Assembly (NCBI GenBank): GCA_965658355.1
Contig: CBFHRX010000054.1
Coordinates: forward strand, 1-6,967
DNA length: 6,967 nucleotides
Direction of reading: 5' to 3'
Origin: UBA11891 sp965658355
GTDB taxonomy: Bacteria > Bacteroidota > Bacteroidia > Flavobacteriales > Flavobacteriaceae
A model generated the notes under the pieces. The model did not search any database. It was not told where the DNA came from and was given only the letters and a program-made list of their open reading frames with translations. Below are positions 1 through 6,501 of this stretch, piece after piece (position 1 is the stretch's first letter; every line of letters begins with the position of its first letter). Position numbers and translations under genes: made by a program.

Positions 1-1526
1 AACACTGTAATCACCACATTGATATTGGCTAGGTCATCAAAATAAGGGAAGGCTGTATTGGTATAATAACGTCTTGGAAGGCCAGCCATACCGATAAAGT
101 GCATGGGGAAGAAAACACCGTAAGCCGCAACTGCTGTTACCCAGAAGTGAACATAGCCTAAGTTTTTGTTCATCATGCGGCCAAACATTTTAGGAAACCA
201 ATGGTAGACACCAGCAAAGAGTCCGTAAAGAGCCGAAATTCCCATTACCAAGTGGAAGTGAGCTACCACAAAGTAGGTATCGTGTACGTTGATGTCTAGT
301 GTACTATCGCCTAAGATAATCCCAGTTAATCCTCCTGTGATAAAGGTAGAAACCAAACCGATGGAGAATAACATGGCTGGGTTTAACTGTAAATTCCCTT
401 TCCATAGCGTCGTGATATAGTTAAACGCTTTCACAGCAGAAGGGATCGCAATCAGCAAAGTCGTAAAGGTAAACACAGACCCCAGGAACGGATTCATTCC
501 TGAAATAAACATATGGTGACCCCATACAATTGTTGACAAGAAAGCGATAGCTAGTATAGAGGCAACCATGGCTCTGTATCCGAAGATAGGCTTACGAGCG
601 TTTGTGGCGATTATTTCAGAGGTAATTCCAAGAGCTGGAAGGAGTACGATATATACTTCTGGGTGCCCTAAGAACCAAAATAAGTGTTCGTATAATACGG
701 GGGATCCTCCTTGATAGTGCAATACTTCTCCTTGAATAAAGATATCGGACAAGAAAAAGGACGTACCAAAGCTACGATCCATTATTAATAATAAAGCTGC
801 TGATAACAATACTGGAAACGATACTACTCCGATGATGGCGGTCACAAAGAAAGCCCAAATAGTCAAAGGAAGACGTGTCATTGTCATCCCCTTTGTACGG
901 AGATTGAGAACGGTAACGATATAGTTCAAAGACCCTAATAGGGAAGAAGCAATAAAGATAGCCATGGATACTAACCAAAGTGTCATCCCCAATCCAGAAC
1001 CTGGCTGGGCTTGTGGCAAGGCACTCAAGGGAGGGTATATAGTCCAACCCGCGGCGGCAGGTCCGGCTTCCACAAATAAAGAGCCAATCATGATTGCACT
1101 CGATAAAAAGAACAACCAGAAAGAGATCATATTCAGCAATCCTGAAGCCATGTCGCGGGCTCCAATTTGCAAGGGAATCAAAAGGTTACTAAAGGTACCA
1201 CTTAGCCCTGCCGTTAGCACGAAAAAGACCATGATGGTTCCGTGTATGGTCACCAATGCTAAATAAACATTCGGATCCATAACCCCGTCTGGTGCCCATT
1301 TTCCAAGTAGTACTTCAAAAATGCCTAGGGGCTTTTCTGGCCAGGCTAATTGCAAACGGAACAAAAGAGACATTGCAATCCCAATAATCCCCATAAAAAG
1401 ACCGGTAACCAAATATTGCTTGGCAATCATTTTATGGTCTTGGCTAAAGACGTACTTAGTGATAAAAGTTTCTTTGTGATGATGCCCGTGATCCTCTTCG
1501 TGTACTTGCGCTGCTGCTGTTGACAT
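1..1526 (-). CDS. coxA: Cytochrome c oxidase subunit I, A1-type haem-copper oxidase (partial, C-terminus off window)
   Basis: Catalytic subunit of the terminal aa3-type oxidase in the inner membrane; it reduces O2 to water and pumps protons. The frame is open from ATG at 1526-1524 to the left edge: 508 codons without a stop. About 11 membrane helices can be traced. Visible ligands are H95 (haem a, in TIHGT), H288 (CuB) and Y292 (cross-linked tyrosine) in GHPEVY, H337/H338 (CuB, in WGHHMF), H423 (haem a3) and H425 (haem a) in VAHFH, and H415/D416 in the HDTYF motif of the Mg site. D-channel residues N114, D125 and N132, E290 of GHPEVY, and K-channel S363/K366 are all present, which places it in subfamily A1 (the A2 type lacks this Glu). 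Residues 9-17 are a His/acidic tail (HEEDHGHHH). It starts 20 bp after the coxB stop, and its C-terminal end lies beyond base 1. Identification is very secure. Confidence 0.97.
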   Translation of the reverse strand, partial: MSTAAAQVHEEDHGHHHKETFITKYVFSQDHKMIAKQYLVTGLFMGIIGIAMSLLFRLQLAWPEKPLGIFEVLLGKWAPDGVMDPNVYLALVTIHGTIMVFFVLTAGLSGTFSNLLIPLQIGARDMASGLLNMISFWLFFLSSAIMIGSLFVEAGPAAAGWTIYPPLSALPQAQPGSGLGMTLWLVSMAIFIASSLLGSLNYIVTVLNLRTKGMTMTRLPLTIWAFFVTAIIGVVSFPVLLSAALLLIMDRSFGTSFFLSDIFIQGEVLHYQGGSPVLYEHLFWFLGHPEVYIVLLPALGITSEIIATNARKPIFGYRAMVASILAIAFLSTIVWGHHMFISGMNPFLGSVFTFTTLLIAIPSAVKAFNYITTLWKGNLQLNPAMLFSIGLVSTFITGGLTGIILGDSTLDINVHDTYFVVAHFHLVMGISALYGLFAGVYHWFPKMFGRMMNKNLGYVHFWVTAVAAYGVFFPMHFIGMAGLPRRYYTNTAFPYFDDLANINVVITV

Positions 1527-1546
1527 ATCTATTTTTCTTTAATAAA

Positions 1547-2611
1547 TTATTGAATGACTTGAGCAAAAGTTTGCTGATCAGCCATCCATTTTTCAAATTC
1601 TTTTGGCGTTTCTACTACTATTTTCATTTGCATATTGTAGTGAGAAGCCCCACAAATTTTATTGCAAAGTAATAAATAATCGAATACATAAGGTTCAAGA
1701 GCTTCCTCTCCGTTGGCTACTAACTCCTTACTATTTTCGGCTCTAATTTTATTGATTTTTTTGACTTTCGCGATCATTTCTGGCGAGCTACGCATTTCCG
1801 AAGTGGTCTTATTCGGCGTAAAAGCAAATTCTGTAATCATACCCGGTACACAATTCATCTGTGCGCGGAAAAAAGGCATATAAGCAGAGTGCAATACATC
1901 TTGTGAGCGCATTTTAAAAACAACCTCTCTACCGGCCGGTAAATGCAATTCTTGCACTACAACATCGTCTAAGCCATTCGGGTCTGTAGCATCAATTCCT
2001 ACTAAATTACGTCCATCAAAATCCTGAAGGAAACGAACGTTTGCATCGCCTAATACCCCGTCTGAACCTGCATAACGTGCTTTCCAGTTAAACTGTTGGG
2101 CGTAAAGCTCTACCACTAAAGCGTCTTCGTTTTCCTCTACATTCATGATGTCAGTCCATGTGTAGAGACCATAAAGGATCAGTCCTGCTAATGTGATGAC
2201 AGGAATAATCGTCCAGATAGCTTCTAGGCGGTCATTGTCGGCATAGAACAAGGCTTTTTGCCCCTTCTTCCCATGGTATTTATAGGCGAAATAATGAAGT
2301 AAGGCCTGCGTGATCGTTTGCACAAAAAAGATGATAGCAAAGGATATCCACATTAAATTATCGTATTCCGAACCGTGCTCTGAAGCCGCTTCCGGAAGTA
2401 AAACATCTCCCCATTTCCAAAAAGAAAATAAGGTAATCCCATAGATAAACAATAGGAATGCAAACATCAACTGACCGTTATAACGGTTGTCAAAGTCGTT
2501 CGCTACCTGCGTGTTTTCTTTTTTAGCCTGTGATAGTTCAAAAATCTTTGCAATCTGCCATACGGAAATCCCAATAAGAACTAAAATCGTTAGTGAAAGT
2601 GCTATAGTCAT
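1547..2611 (-). CDS. coxB: Cytochrome c oxidase subunit II with CuA centre
   Basis: Electron-entry subunit of the oxidase, 354 residues. The soluble cupredoxin domain carries the CuA site: H241 in DVLHS, then C316, C320, H324 and M327 in CNKICGASHYNM. The canonical helix pair is at about residues 87-108 and 132-150 (EAIWTIIPVIT is the family hallmark). Two further hydrophobic segments precede it, at about 1-22 and 47-66, so the protein is longer at the N-terminus than classical two-helix subunit II. Residues 267-308 form a charged Lys/Glu-rich insert between the beta-sheet and the Cys loop. K318 occupies the position of the Glu usual in the CxExC motif, and F174 aligns with the usual electron-entry Trp (QFNW instead of QWxW). 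The gene starts with ATG 21 bp after actF and precedes coxA by 20 bp. No cytochrome c domain is fused. The assignment is firm; the functional meaning of the substitutions is inference. Confidence 0.96.
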   Translation of the reverse strand: MTIALSLTILVLIGISVWQIAKIFELSQAKKENTQVANDFDNRYNGQLMFAFLLFIYGITLFSFWKWGDVLLPEAASEHGSEYDNLMWISFAIIFFVQTITQALLHYFAYKYHGKKGQKALFYADNDRLEAIWTIIPVITLAGLILYGLYTWTDIMNVEENEDALVVELYAQQFNWKARYAGSDGVLGDANVRFLQDFDGRNLVGIDATDPNGLDDVVVQELHLPAGREVVFKMRSQDVLHSAYMPFFRAQMNCVPGMITEFAFTPNKTTSEMRSSPEMIAKVKKINKIRAENSKELVANGEEALEPYVFDYLLLCNKICGASHYNMQMKIVVETPKEFEKWMADQQTFAQVIQ

Positions 2612-2620
2612 TTCTCTCTA
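2612..2620 (-). promoter_or_regulatory. Purine-rich TAGAGAG element just ahead of the coxB start
   Basis: On the minus strand TAGAGAG is followed by AA and then the ATG of coxB, within the 21-bp actF-coxB gap. It matches the element before actF. The spacing is too short for a standard ribosome binding site; it is recorded only because the two starts share it and the other starts in the operon do not. Confidence 0.25.
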
Positions 2621-2632
2621 CCCTGTTAAAAT

Positions 2633-4003
2633 TTAATAATGATACCTTTCGCTTTCTCCCATATAAGGATCCCCTTTGGCCACCAGTGGTGCTTTGGTAA
2701 GTGCGCTGAAAACAACCCATAAGAAAAGTCCTAAGAAGAATAAAAAGCCTCCAATTTCTGAAATTCCAATAAACCATTGATCTCCAACAGCGGATGGCAT
2801 AATCATATTGAATATATCTATATAATGTCCTAAAACAATTACGATCCCAACTCCTACTATGATGTAATTCATTCGCTTGTAGTCACTATTCATAAGAACC
2901 AATAAGGGGAAAATAAAATTCATGACCACCATTCCAAAAAAGGGAAGGTTGTAGTCTTCGATTCGAGTCAGATAATAGGTAACCTCTTCCGGTATGTTAG
3001 AATACCAAATCAACATAAACTGTGAAAACCATAAATAAGTCCAAAATATACTTACTCCGAACATAAATTTTCCAAGGTCATGGATATGGCTGTTATTGAC
3101 TTCTGGTAAGTAACCTTTCGATTTAAGATAAATTGTTATCAGGGCTATTACGGTGATTCCAGTCACAAACATACTGGCAAAAACATACCATCCAAATAGT
3201 GTACTAAACCAGTGTGGGTCAATTGACATAATCCAGTCCCATGACATCATGGACTCTGTGACAATAAAAAACACCAAGAAGCCTGCTGACCATCGGAAGT
3301 TTTTCTTGTAGTTGCTTATGTCGCTTGCTTCGTCTTGAGCCAACGAAAGCTTTCTGGATATATAGCGGTAAAAGTTCCAGCCTAATATGTAGAAAGCGGC
3401 ACGTGCTAAAAAGAAAGGCACATTTAAGTACGCAACTTTCCCTTGAATTATTTTATCATGGGCTACTACTTCAGGATCCATCCATATAAACAGGTGATTT
3501 AAATGCATTCCCGATAGAACTAAGAGGCCAAAAACAATGAGTGTTCCCGGTAATAAATAGCCTGTAATCCCCTCCATAACCCTAAATAAGAGAATGGACC
3601 AGCCGGCTTGAGCGGCGCGTTGAATAGCATAAAAAGCCAATGTCCCGAGGGATATCATCATAAAGAAAAAGGCGGCTACATAAAGCGCGGCCCATGGCTT
3701 GTTTTGCAATTGGTGGAGTAAATGCTCTCCGTGATCATCCTCATGTGATTCACTTGCGTGAGATTCGGTCGCATGTGCCTCACTAGCGTGCGCTTTTTCT
3801 TCATGGTGAGTGGCATCAGCGTGAGTTGCTGCTGCTGGCTCGTGGCTTTCACCGTGTCCTTCTTCATGATGCGCATCTGCCACCATTGCTTGTGCCTCAG
3901 CAACAGTCGAAGGTGCCATTACAAAGCCTGCTACAAGGCCTAAGGCCCCCACTAACATCAGCACGTAAAAGGTGATTTTTAATCTATTTGGAAATGTGTA
4001 CAT
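2633..4003 (-). CDS. actF: Alternative complex III membrane subunit ActF (NrfD-like) with His-rich insert
   Basis: 456-residue integral membrane subunit of ACIII, paralogous to ActC but without an adjacent iron-sulfur partner. About ten hydrophobic helices: near 11-30, 103-127, 138-168, 188-213, 237-258, 268-293, 310-335, 352-372, 377-397 and 410-436. The hallmark stretch SWDWIMSIDPHWFST lies at 254-268. Between helix 1 and helix 2, residues 45-97 hold 14 histidines with many Glu/Asp/Ala/Ser, including four pentapeptide units at 70-89 (KAHAS, EAHAT, ESHAS, ESHED). The ATG at 4003-4001 lies 15 bp after the actE stop and is preceded by TAGAGAG. In the family ActF has been proposed to take part in proton translocation or structural support; nothing here settles which. 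The His-rich loop could bind metal such as Cu or Zn, but that is inference. Confidence 0.94.
   Translation of the reverse strand: MYTFPNRLKITFYVLMLVGALGLVAGFVMAPSTVAEAQAMVADAHHEEGHGESHEPAAATHADATHHEEKAHASEAHATESHASESHEDDHGEHLLHQLQNKPWAALYVAAFFFMMISLGTLAFYAIQRAAQAGWSILLFRVMEGITGYLLPGTLIVFGLLVLSGMHLNHLFIWMDPEVVAHDKIIQGKVAYLNVPFFLARAAFYILGWNFYRYISRKLSLAQDEASDISNYKKNFRWSAGFLVFFIVTESMMSWDWIMSIDPHWFSTLFGWYVFASMFVTGITVIALITIYLKSKGYLPEVNNSHIHDLGKFMFGVSIFWTYLWFSQFMLIWYSNIPEEVTYYLTRIEDYNLPFFGMVVMNFIFPLLVLMNSDYKRMNYIIVGVGIVIVLGHYIDIFNMIMPSAVGDQWFIGISEIGGFLFFLGLFLWVVFSALTKAPLVAKGDPYMGESERYHY
3713..3871 (-). repeat. Histidine-rich low-complexity segment with 15-nt coding repeat inside actF
   Basis: Encodes residues 45-97 of ActF, with 14 His in 53 residues. 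Within it, residues 70-89 (bases 3737-3796) are four consecutive five-residue units with His as the third residue (H72, H77, H82, H87), following the pattern [K/E]-[A/S]-H-[A/E]-[S/T/D]. The 15-nt units have diverged at the nucleotide level, so this is an old or selected protein repeat rather than a fresh DNA duplication. It keeps frame with the gene and lies between membrane helices 1 and 2. Confidence 0.85.
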
Positions 4004-4011
4004 ACTCTCTA
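4004..4011 (-). promoter_or_regulatory. Purine-rich TAGAGAG element just ahead of the actF start
   Basis: On the minus strand TAGAGAG is followed by one base and then the ATG of actF. The same heptamer stands two bases ahead of coxB. It is too close to the start for a classical Shine-Dalgarno interaction, and Bacteroidota rely little on that sequence, so the function is uncertain. It may be coincidence. Confidence 0.25.
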
Positions 4012-4018
4012 GTGTGAT

Positions 4019-4567
4019 TTACTTAACCAATTCTGCTCTTAATTGCATGACATGTTGGGCAATTTGCCAGCGCTCAGTAGCGTTGACCTGACCTGCATGG
4101 GAACCCATAGCATTTCGCCCGTACATCAATACATGATAAATACTTCCTGGAGTGATTTCGCGATCTGCATAACTAGGCACTCCTAAAAACTTTTCTCGGG
4201 TCATTAAGATCCCTTGACCGTCTCCTTTATTTCCATGACAAACGGCACAGTAGATACCGTAAAGCTCTTTTCCATTTGCTTTATTTTCTGCTGTTACAGC
4301 TATCGAGGATTGGAGGGAAGCCTTGGCAGCTTCGTACCCCTCATTGGAATCTGGATATTCATAAGGCACCCAACCTCTAGAGATAGAGCCTTCTACTGGC
4401 AACTGCGCTTCAATTCCATTGGCAAAGGCTTCCGTATCTTGATACGTTTCATAGCCGATGGGCTCATACATGTTTGGAAAATACTGATAGTTGGGCTTTG
4501 CAGGATCAAAACACGACTGCAGGCCTAGCATACCAATACAACATAAAATAAGGATTGCCTTTCTCAT
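4019..4567 (-). CDS. actE: Alternative complex III mono-haem cytochrome c lipoprotein ActE
   Basis: 182-residue membrane-anchored cytochrome c of ACIII, taking electrons on the periplasmic face. The N-terminus is a lipoprotein signal: basic MRKA, a hydrophobic core, then the lipobox LQSC with lipidated C19. The haem-binding motif is C107-A-V-C110-H111, with M154 (RNAMGSH) the likely distal ligand in a class I cytochrome c fold at about 95-182. I chose the ATG at 4567-4565: the frame is open to a TTG at 4585, but that would add six residues (TTG-T-K-I-T-K) in front of a compact signal peptide and overlap the end of actD. With the ATG the gene begins one base after the actD stop, consistent with coupled translation. 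actF follows after 15 bp. The family assignment is strong from position in the operon and from the motifs. Confidence 0.94.
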   Translation of the reverse strand: MRKAILILCCIGMLGLQSCFDPAKPNYQYFPNMYEPIGYETYQDTEAFANGIEAQLPVEGSISRGWVPYEYPDSNEGYEAAKASLQSSIAVTAENKANGKELYGIYCAVCHGNKGDGQGILMTREKFLGVPSYADREITPGSIYHVLMYGRNAMGSHAGQVNATERWQIAQHVMQLRAELVK

Positions 4568-4568
4568 T

Positions 4569-5099
4569 TTAGTGATCTTTGTCAATTAATGCAATGTCTA
4601 TAGCGCCTGTCTTTTTAAGCAGGGCCTTTAATTCTTTCTCGTTGTCTTCAACAGCTATTTCTACTAAAAACTTATCGTCCGTAGTAAGCGGATTTGGATT
4701 TTCAGCTTCTTTAAAGGGCCACAGTTTACTGCGAAGGTAAAAGGTGATTACCATTAAATGGGCTGCGAAAAAAACAGTCATCTCAAACATAACCGGCACA
4801 AATGCTGGCAAGTTCTCTAGCAGCGAAAAACTAGGTTTTCCCCCAATATTTTGTGGCCAATCGACGATCATAATATAATTGATCATGGAGACCGCAACGG
4901 TGAATCCTATACAACCATATATAAAGGCCATGATGGCAATTCGAGTTTCTTCTAAACCTAATACTTTGTCTAAGCCGTGCACAGGAAAAGGCGTATATAC
5001 CTCTTCGATGTGATGCTTTTCTTCTTTGATCGACTTGACGGCATTTAATAATACGTCGTCATCATCGTACAAGGCGTGTATGACTTTATTACTACTCAT
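4569..5099 (-). CDS. actD: Alternative complex III membrane subunit ActD (DUF3341)
   Basis: 176-residue subunit with a soluble N-terminal domain, two membrane helices (about 55-78 and 98-122) and a soluble C-terminal tail. Family hallmarks are visible: TPFPVHGLDKVLGL at 36-49 followed by TRI, NIGGKP at 84-89, FVPVMFEMTV at 100-109, and DDKFLVEI at 141-148. It has no cofactor-binding Cys or haem motif and is a structural subunit bridging the ActC/ActF membrane core, as known for ACIII. Its ATG lies inside the end of actC (8-bp overlap, ATGAGTAG), which suggests translational coupling. actE follows after one base. The acidic run DDDD at 12-15 is near the N-terminus. Confidence 0.94.
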   Translation of the reverse strand: MSSNKVIHALYDDDDVLLNAVKSIKEEKHHIEEVYTPFPVHGLDKVLGLEETRIAIMAFIYGCIGFTVAVSMINYIMIVDWPQNIGGKPSFSLLENLPAFVPVMFEMTVFFAAHLMVITFYLRSKLWPFKEAENPNPLTTDDKFLVEIAVEDNEKELKALLKKTGAIDIALIDKDH

Positions 5100-6480
5100 G
5101 AGCGTCTCTTAGTTTTTTATATTTTTCTCCAGAAGACTTTAATATTGTCTTCACTTCTGCTTGTGCAATTACAGGGAACGTTCTCGCGTAGAGTAAAAAC
5201 AATACGAAGAAGAACCCAATAGTTCCGATAAAGATTCCGATGTCAACGAATGTGGGTGAAAACATCGTCCAAGAAGAGGGCAAATAATCACGGTGCAAAG
5301 ACGTAACGATGATGACAAAACGCTCAAACCACATTCCAATATTTACAACAATAGAAATGATAAACGAGAACATAATACTGGTTCTCAATTTTTTGAACCA
5401 CATAAACTGAGGTGAAAATACGTTACAGGTCATCATAGACCAATACGCCCACCAATAAGGTCCAGTTGCTCTATTTAAAAAGGCGTATTGTTCGTATTCA
5501 ACTCCAGAATACCAGGCAATAACCAATTCAGTAATATAAGCGACTCCTACTATGGAACCAGTGATCATGATAACGATATTCATCAATTCAATATGCTGAA
5601 CTGTAATATAGTCTTCTAATTTGGACACCTTACGCATGATAATAAGCAAGGTGTTTACCATGGCAAATCCAGAAAATATAGCACCTGCTACGAAATATGG
5701 AGGAAAGATGGTGGTGTGCCATCCTGGGATAACCGAAGTAGCAAAGTCAAAAGAGACAATCGTGTGTACAGAAAGTACTAAAGGGGTTGCCAAACCGGCC
5801 AATACAAGTGAAACTTCTTCAAAACGTTGCCAATCTTTAGCACGACCACTCCAACCAAAACTTAATAAGCTGTAAATTTTCTTTTGGAAAGGACGGACCG
5901 CACGGTCTCGAATCATGGCGAAATCGGGTAATAAACCTGTCCACCAGAAAACAAGGGATACAGATAGGTAGGTTGAGATCGCAAATACATCCCACAACAA
6001 AGGGGAGTTAAAATTGACCCATAGAGAACCGAAGCCATTGGGAATTGGGAGTACCCAATACGCCAACCAAGGGCGCCCCATGTGAATGATTGGAAATAAA
6101 CCTGCCTGAATCACTGAGAAGATGGTCATTGCTTCTGCAGAGCGGTTAATCGCCATACGCCATTTTTGACGGAACAAGAGAAGTACAGCGGAAATAAGAG
6201 TCCCGGCGTGACCAATTCCTACCCACCATACAAAATTCGTAATATCCCAAGCCCAACCGACAGTCTTATTGAGACCCCAGGTTCCAATTCCGGTAGAGAT
6301 GGTATAGATAATACAGCCCAAACCGTAAAGAAAGGCGGTTAGAGATATTCCAAAAACAATCCACCACTGTTTGTTAGCGACCCCTTCAACAGGAGCTGCC
6401 ACATCTACGGTAACATCGTGATAGGTTTTATCTCCTGTAACGAGTGGTTTTCTTATCGGTGCTTCGTAATGCGATGCCAT
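5092..6480 (-). CDS. actC: Alternative complex III quinol-oxidising membrane subunit ActC (NrfD/PsrC family)
   Basis: 462-residue polytopic protein of the NrfD/PsrC family with about ten membrane helices (first near 38-62, last near 410-432) and a 37-residue soluble N-terminus. It partners ActB and holds the quinol site close to the [3Fe-4S] cluster. Conserved features visible are GIGHAGTLISAV at 88-99, HMGRPW at 133-138, LLWD with D164, SFDFA with D245, GWHTTIFPPYF at 253-263, and NRATGPYWWAYW at 336-347. By family knowledge the conserved His (here H133) and Asp (here D164) near the periplasmic side are candidates for quinol binding and deprotonation; this is assigned from motif position, not a structural alignment. 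The ATG at 6480-6478 is 21 bp after the actB stop. The preceding spacer is A-rich with no strong Shine-Dalgarno, as usual in Bacteroidota. The stop codon overlaps the start region of actD. Confidence 0.96.
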   Translation of the reverse strand: MASHYEAPIRKPLVTGDKTYHDVTVDVAAPVEGVANKQWWIVFGISLTAFLYGLGCIIYTISTGIGTWGLNKTVGWAWDITNFVWWVGIGHAGTLISAVLLLFRQKWRMAINRSAEAMTIFSVIQAGLFPIIHMGRPWLAYWVLPIPNGFGSLWVNFNSPLLWDVFAISTYLSVSLVFWWTGLLPDFAMIRDRAVRPFQKKIYSLLSFGWSGRAKDWQRFEEVSLVLAGLATPLVLSVHTIVSFDFATSVIPGWHTTIFPPYFVAGAIFSGFAMVNTLLIIMRKVSKLEDYITVQHIELMNIVIMITGSIVGVAYITELVIAWYSGVEYEQYAFLNRATGPYWWAYWSMMTCNVFSPQFMWFKKLRTSIMFSFIISIVVNIGMWFERFVIIVTSLHRDYLPSSWTMFSPTFVDIGIFIGTIGFFFVLFLLYARTFPVIAQAEVKTILKSSGEKYKKLRDAHE

Positions 6481-6501
6481 ACGATTGTGTTTTTCTTAGT
6501 T

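Noticed and set aside
772..1047. Minus-strand open frame of 91 codons
   Set aside because: Different frame of the same strand inside coxA, whose own frame is unbroken with all ligand residues present.
964..1266. Plus-strand open frame of 100 codons
   Set aside because: It lies wholly inside coxA on the opposite strand, and its product shows no domain or signal; an antisense shadow of a strongly conserved gene.
1527..1546. Possible terminator or promoter in the coxB-coxA gap
   Set aside because: Only a 20-bp AT-rich spacer with no inverted repeat; too short to hold a promoter plus leader, and the two genes belong to one enzyme.
2538..2777. Minus-strand frame spanning the actF-coxB junction
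   Set aside because: It overlaps the ends of two well-supported genes in another frame and has no recognisable protein features.
3737..3796. CRISPR-like or mobile tandem repeat
   Set aside because: The 15-nt periodicity is diverged at DNA level, stays in frame and encodes a pentapeptide pattern within actF; there are no spacers or terminal repeats.
3758..3943. Plus-strand small frame rich in Cys and Phe
   Set aside because: It is the antisense reading of the His-rich repeat codons of actF, so its composition is a by-product of that repeat.
4214..4528. Plus-strand open frame of 104 codons with hydrophobic patches
   Set aside because: Antisense to actE, covering its haem motif and signal region; no independent support.
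5621..5875. Plus-strand open frame of 84 codons
   Set aside because: Antisense to the middle of actC; composition and lack of motifs indicate a shadow.
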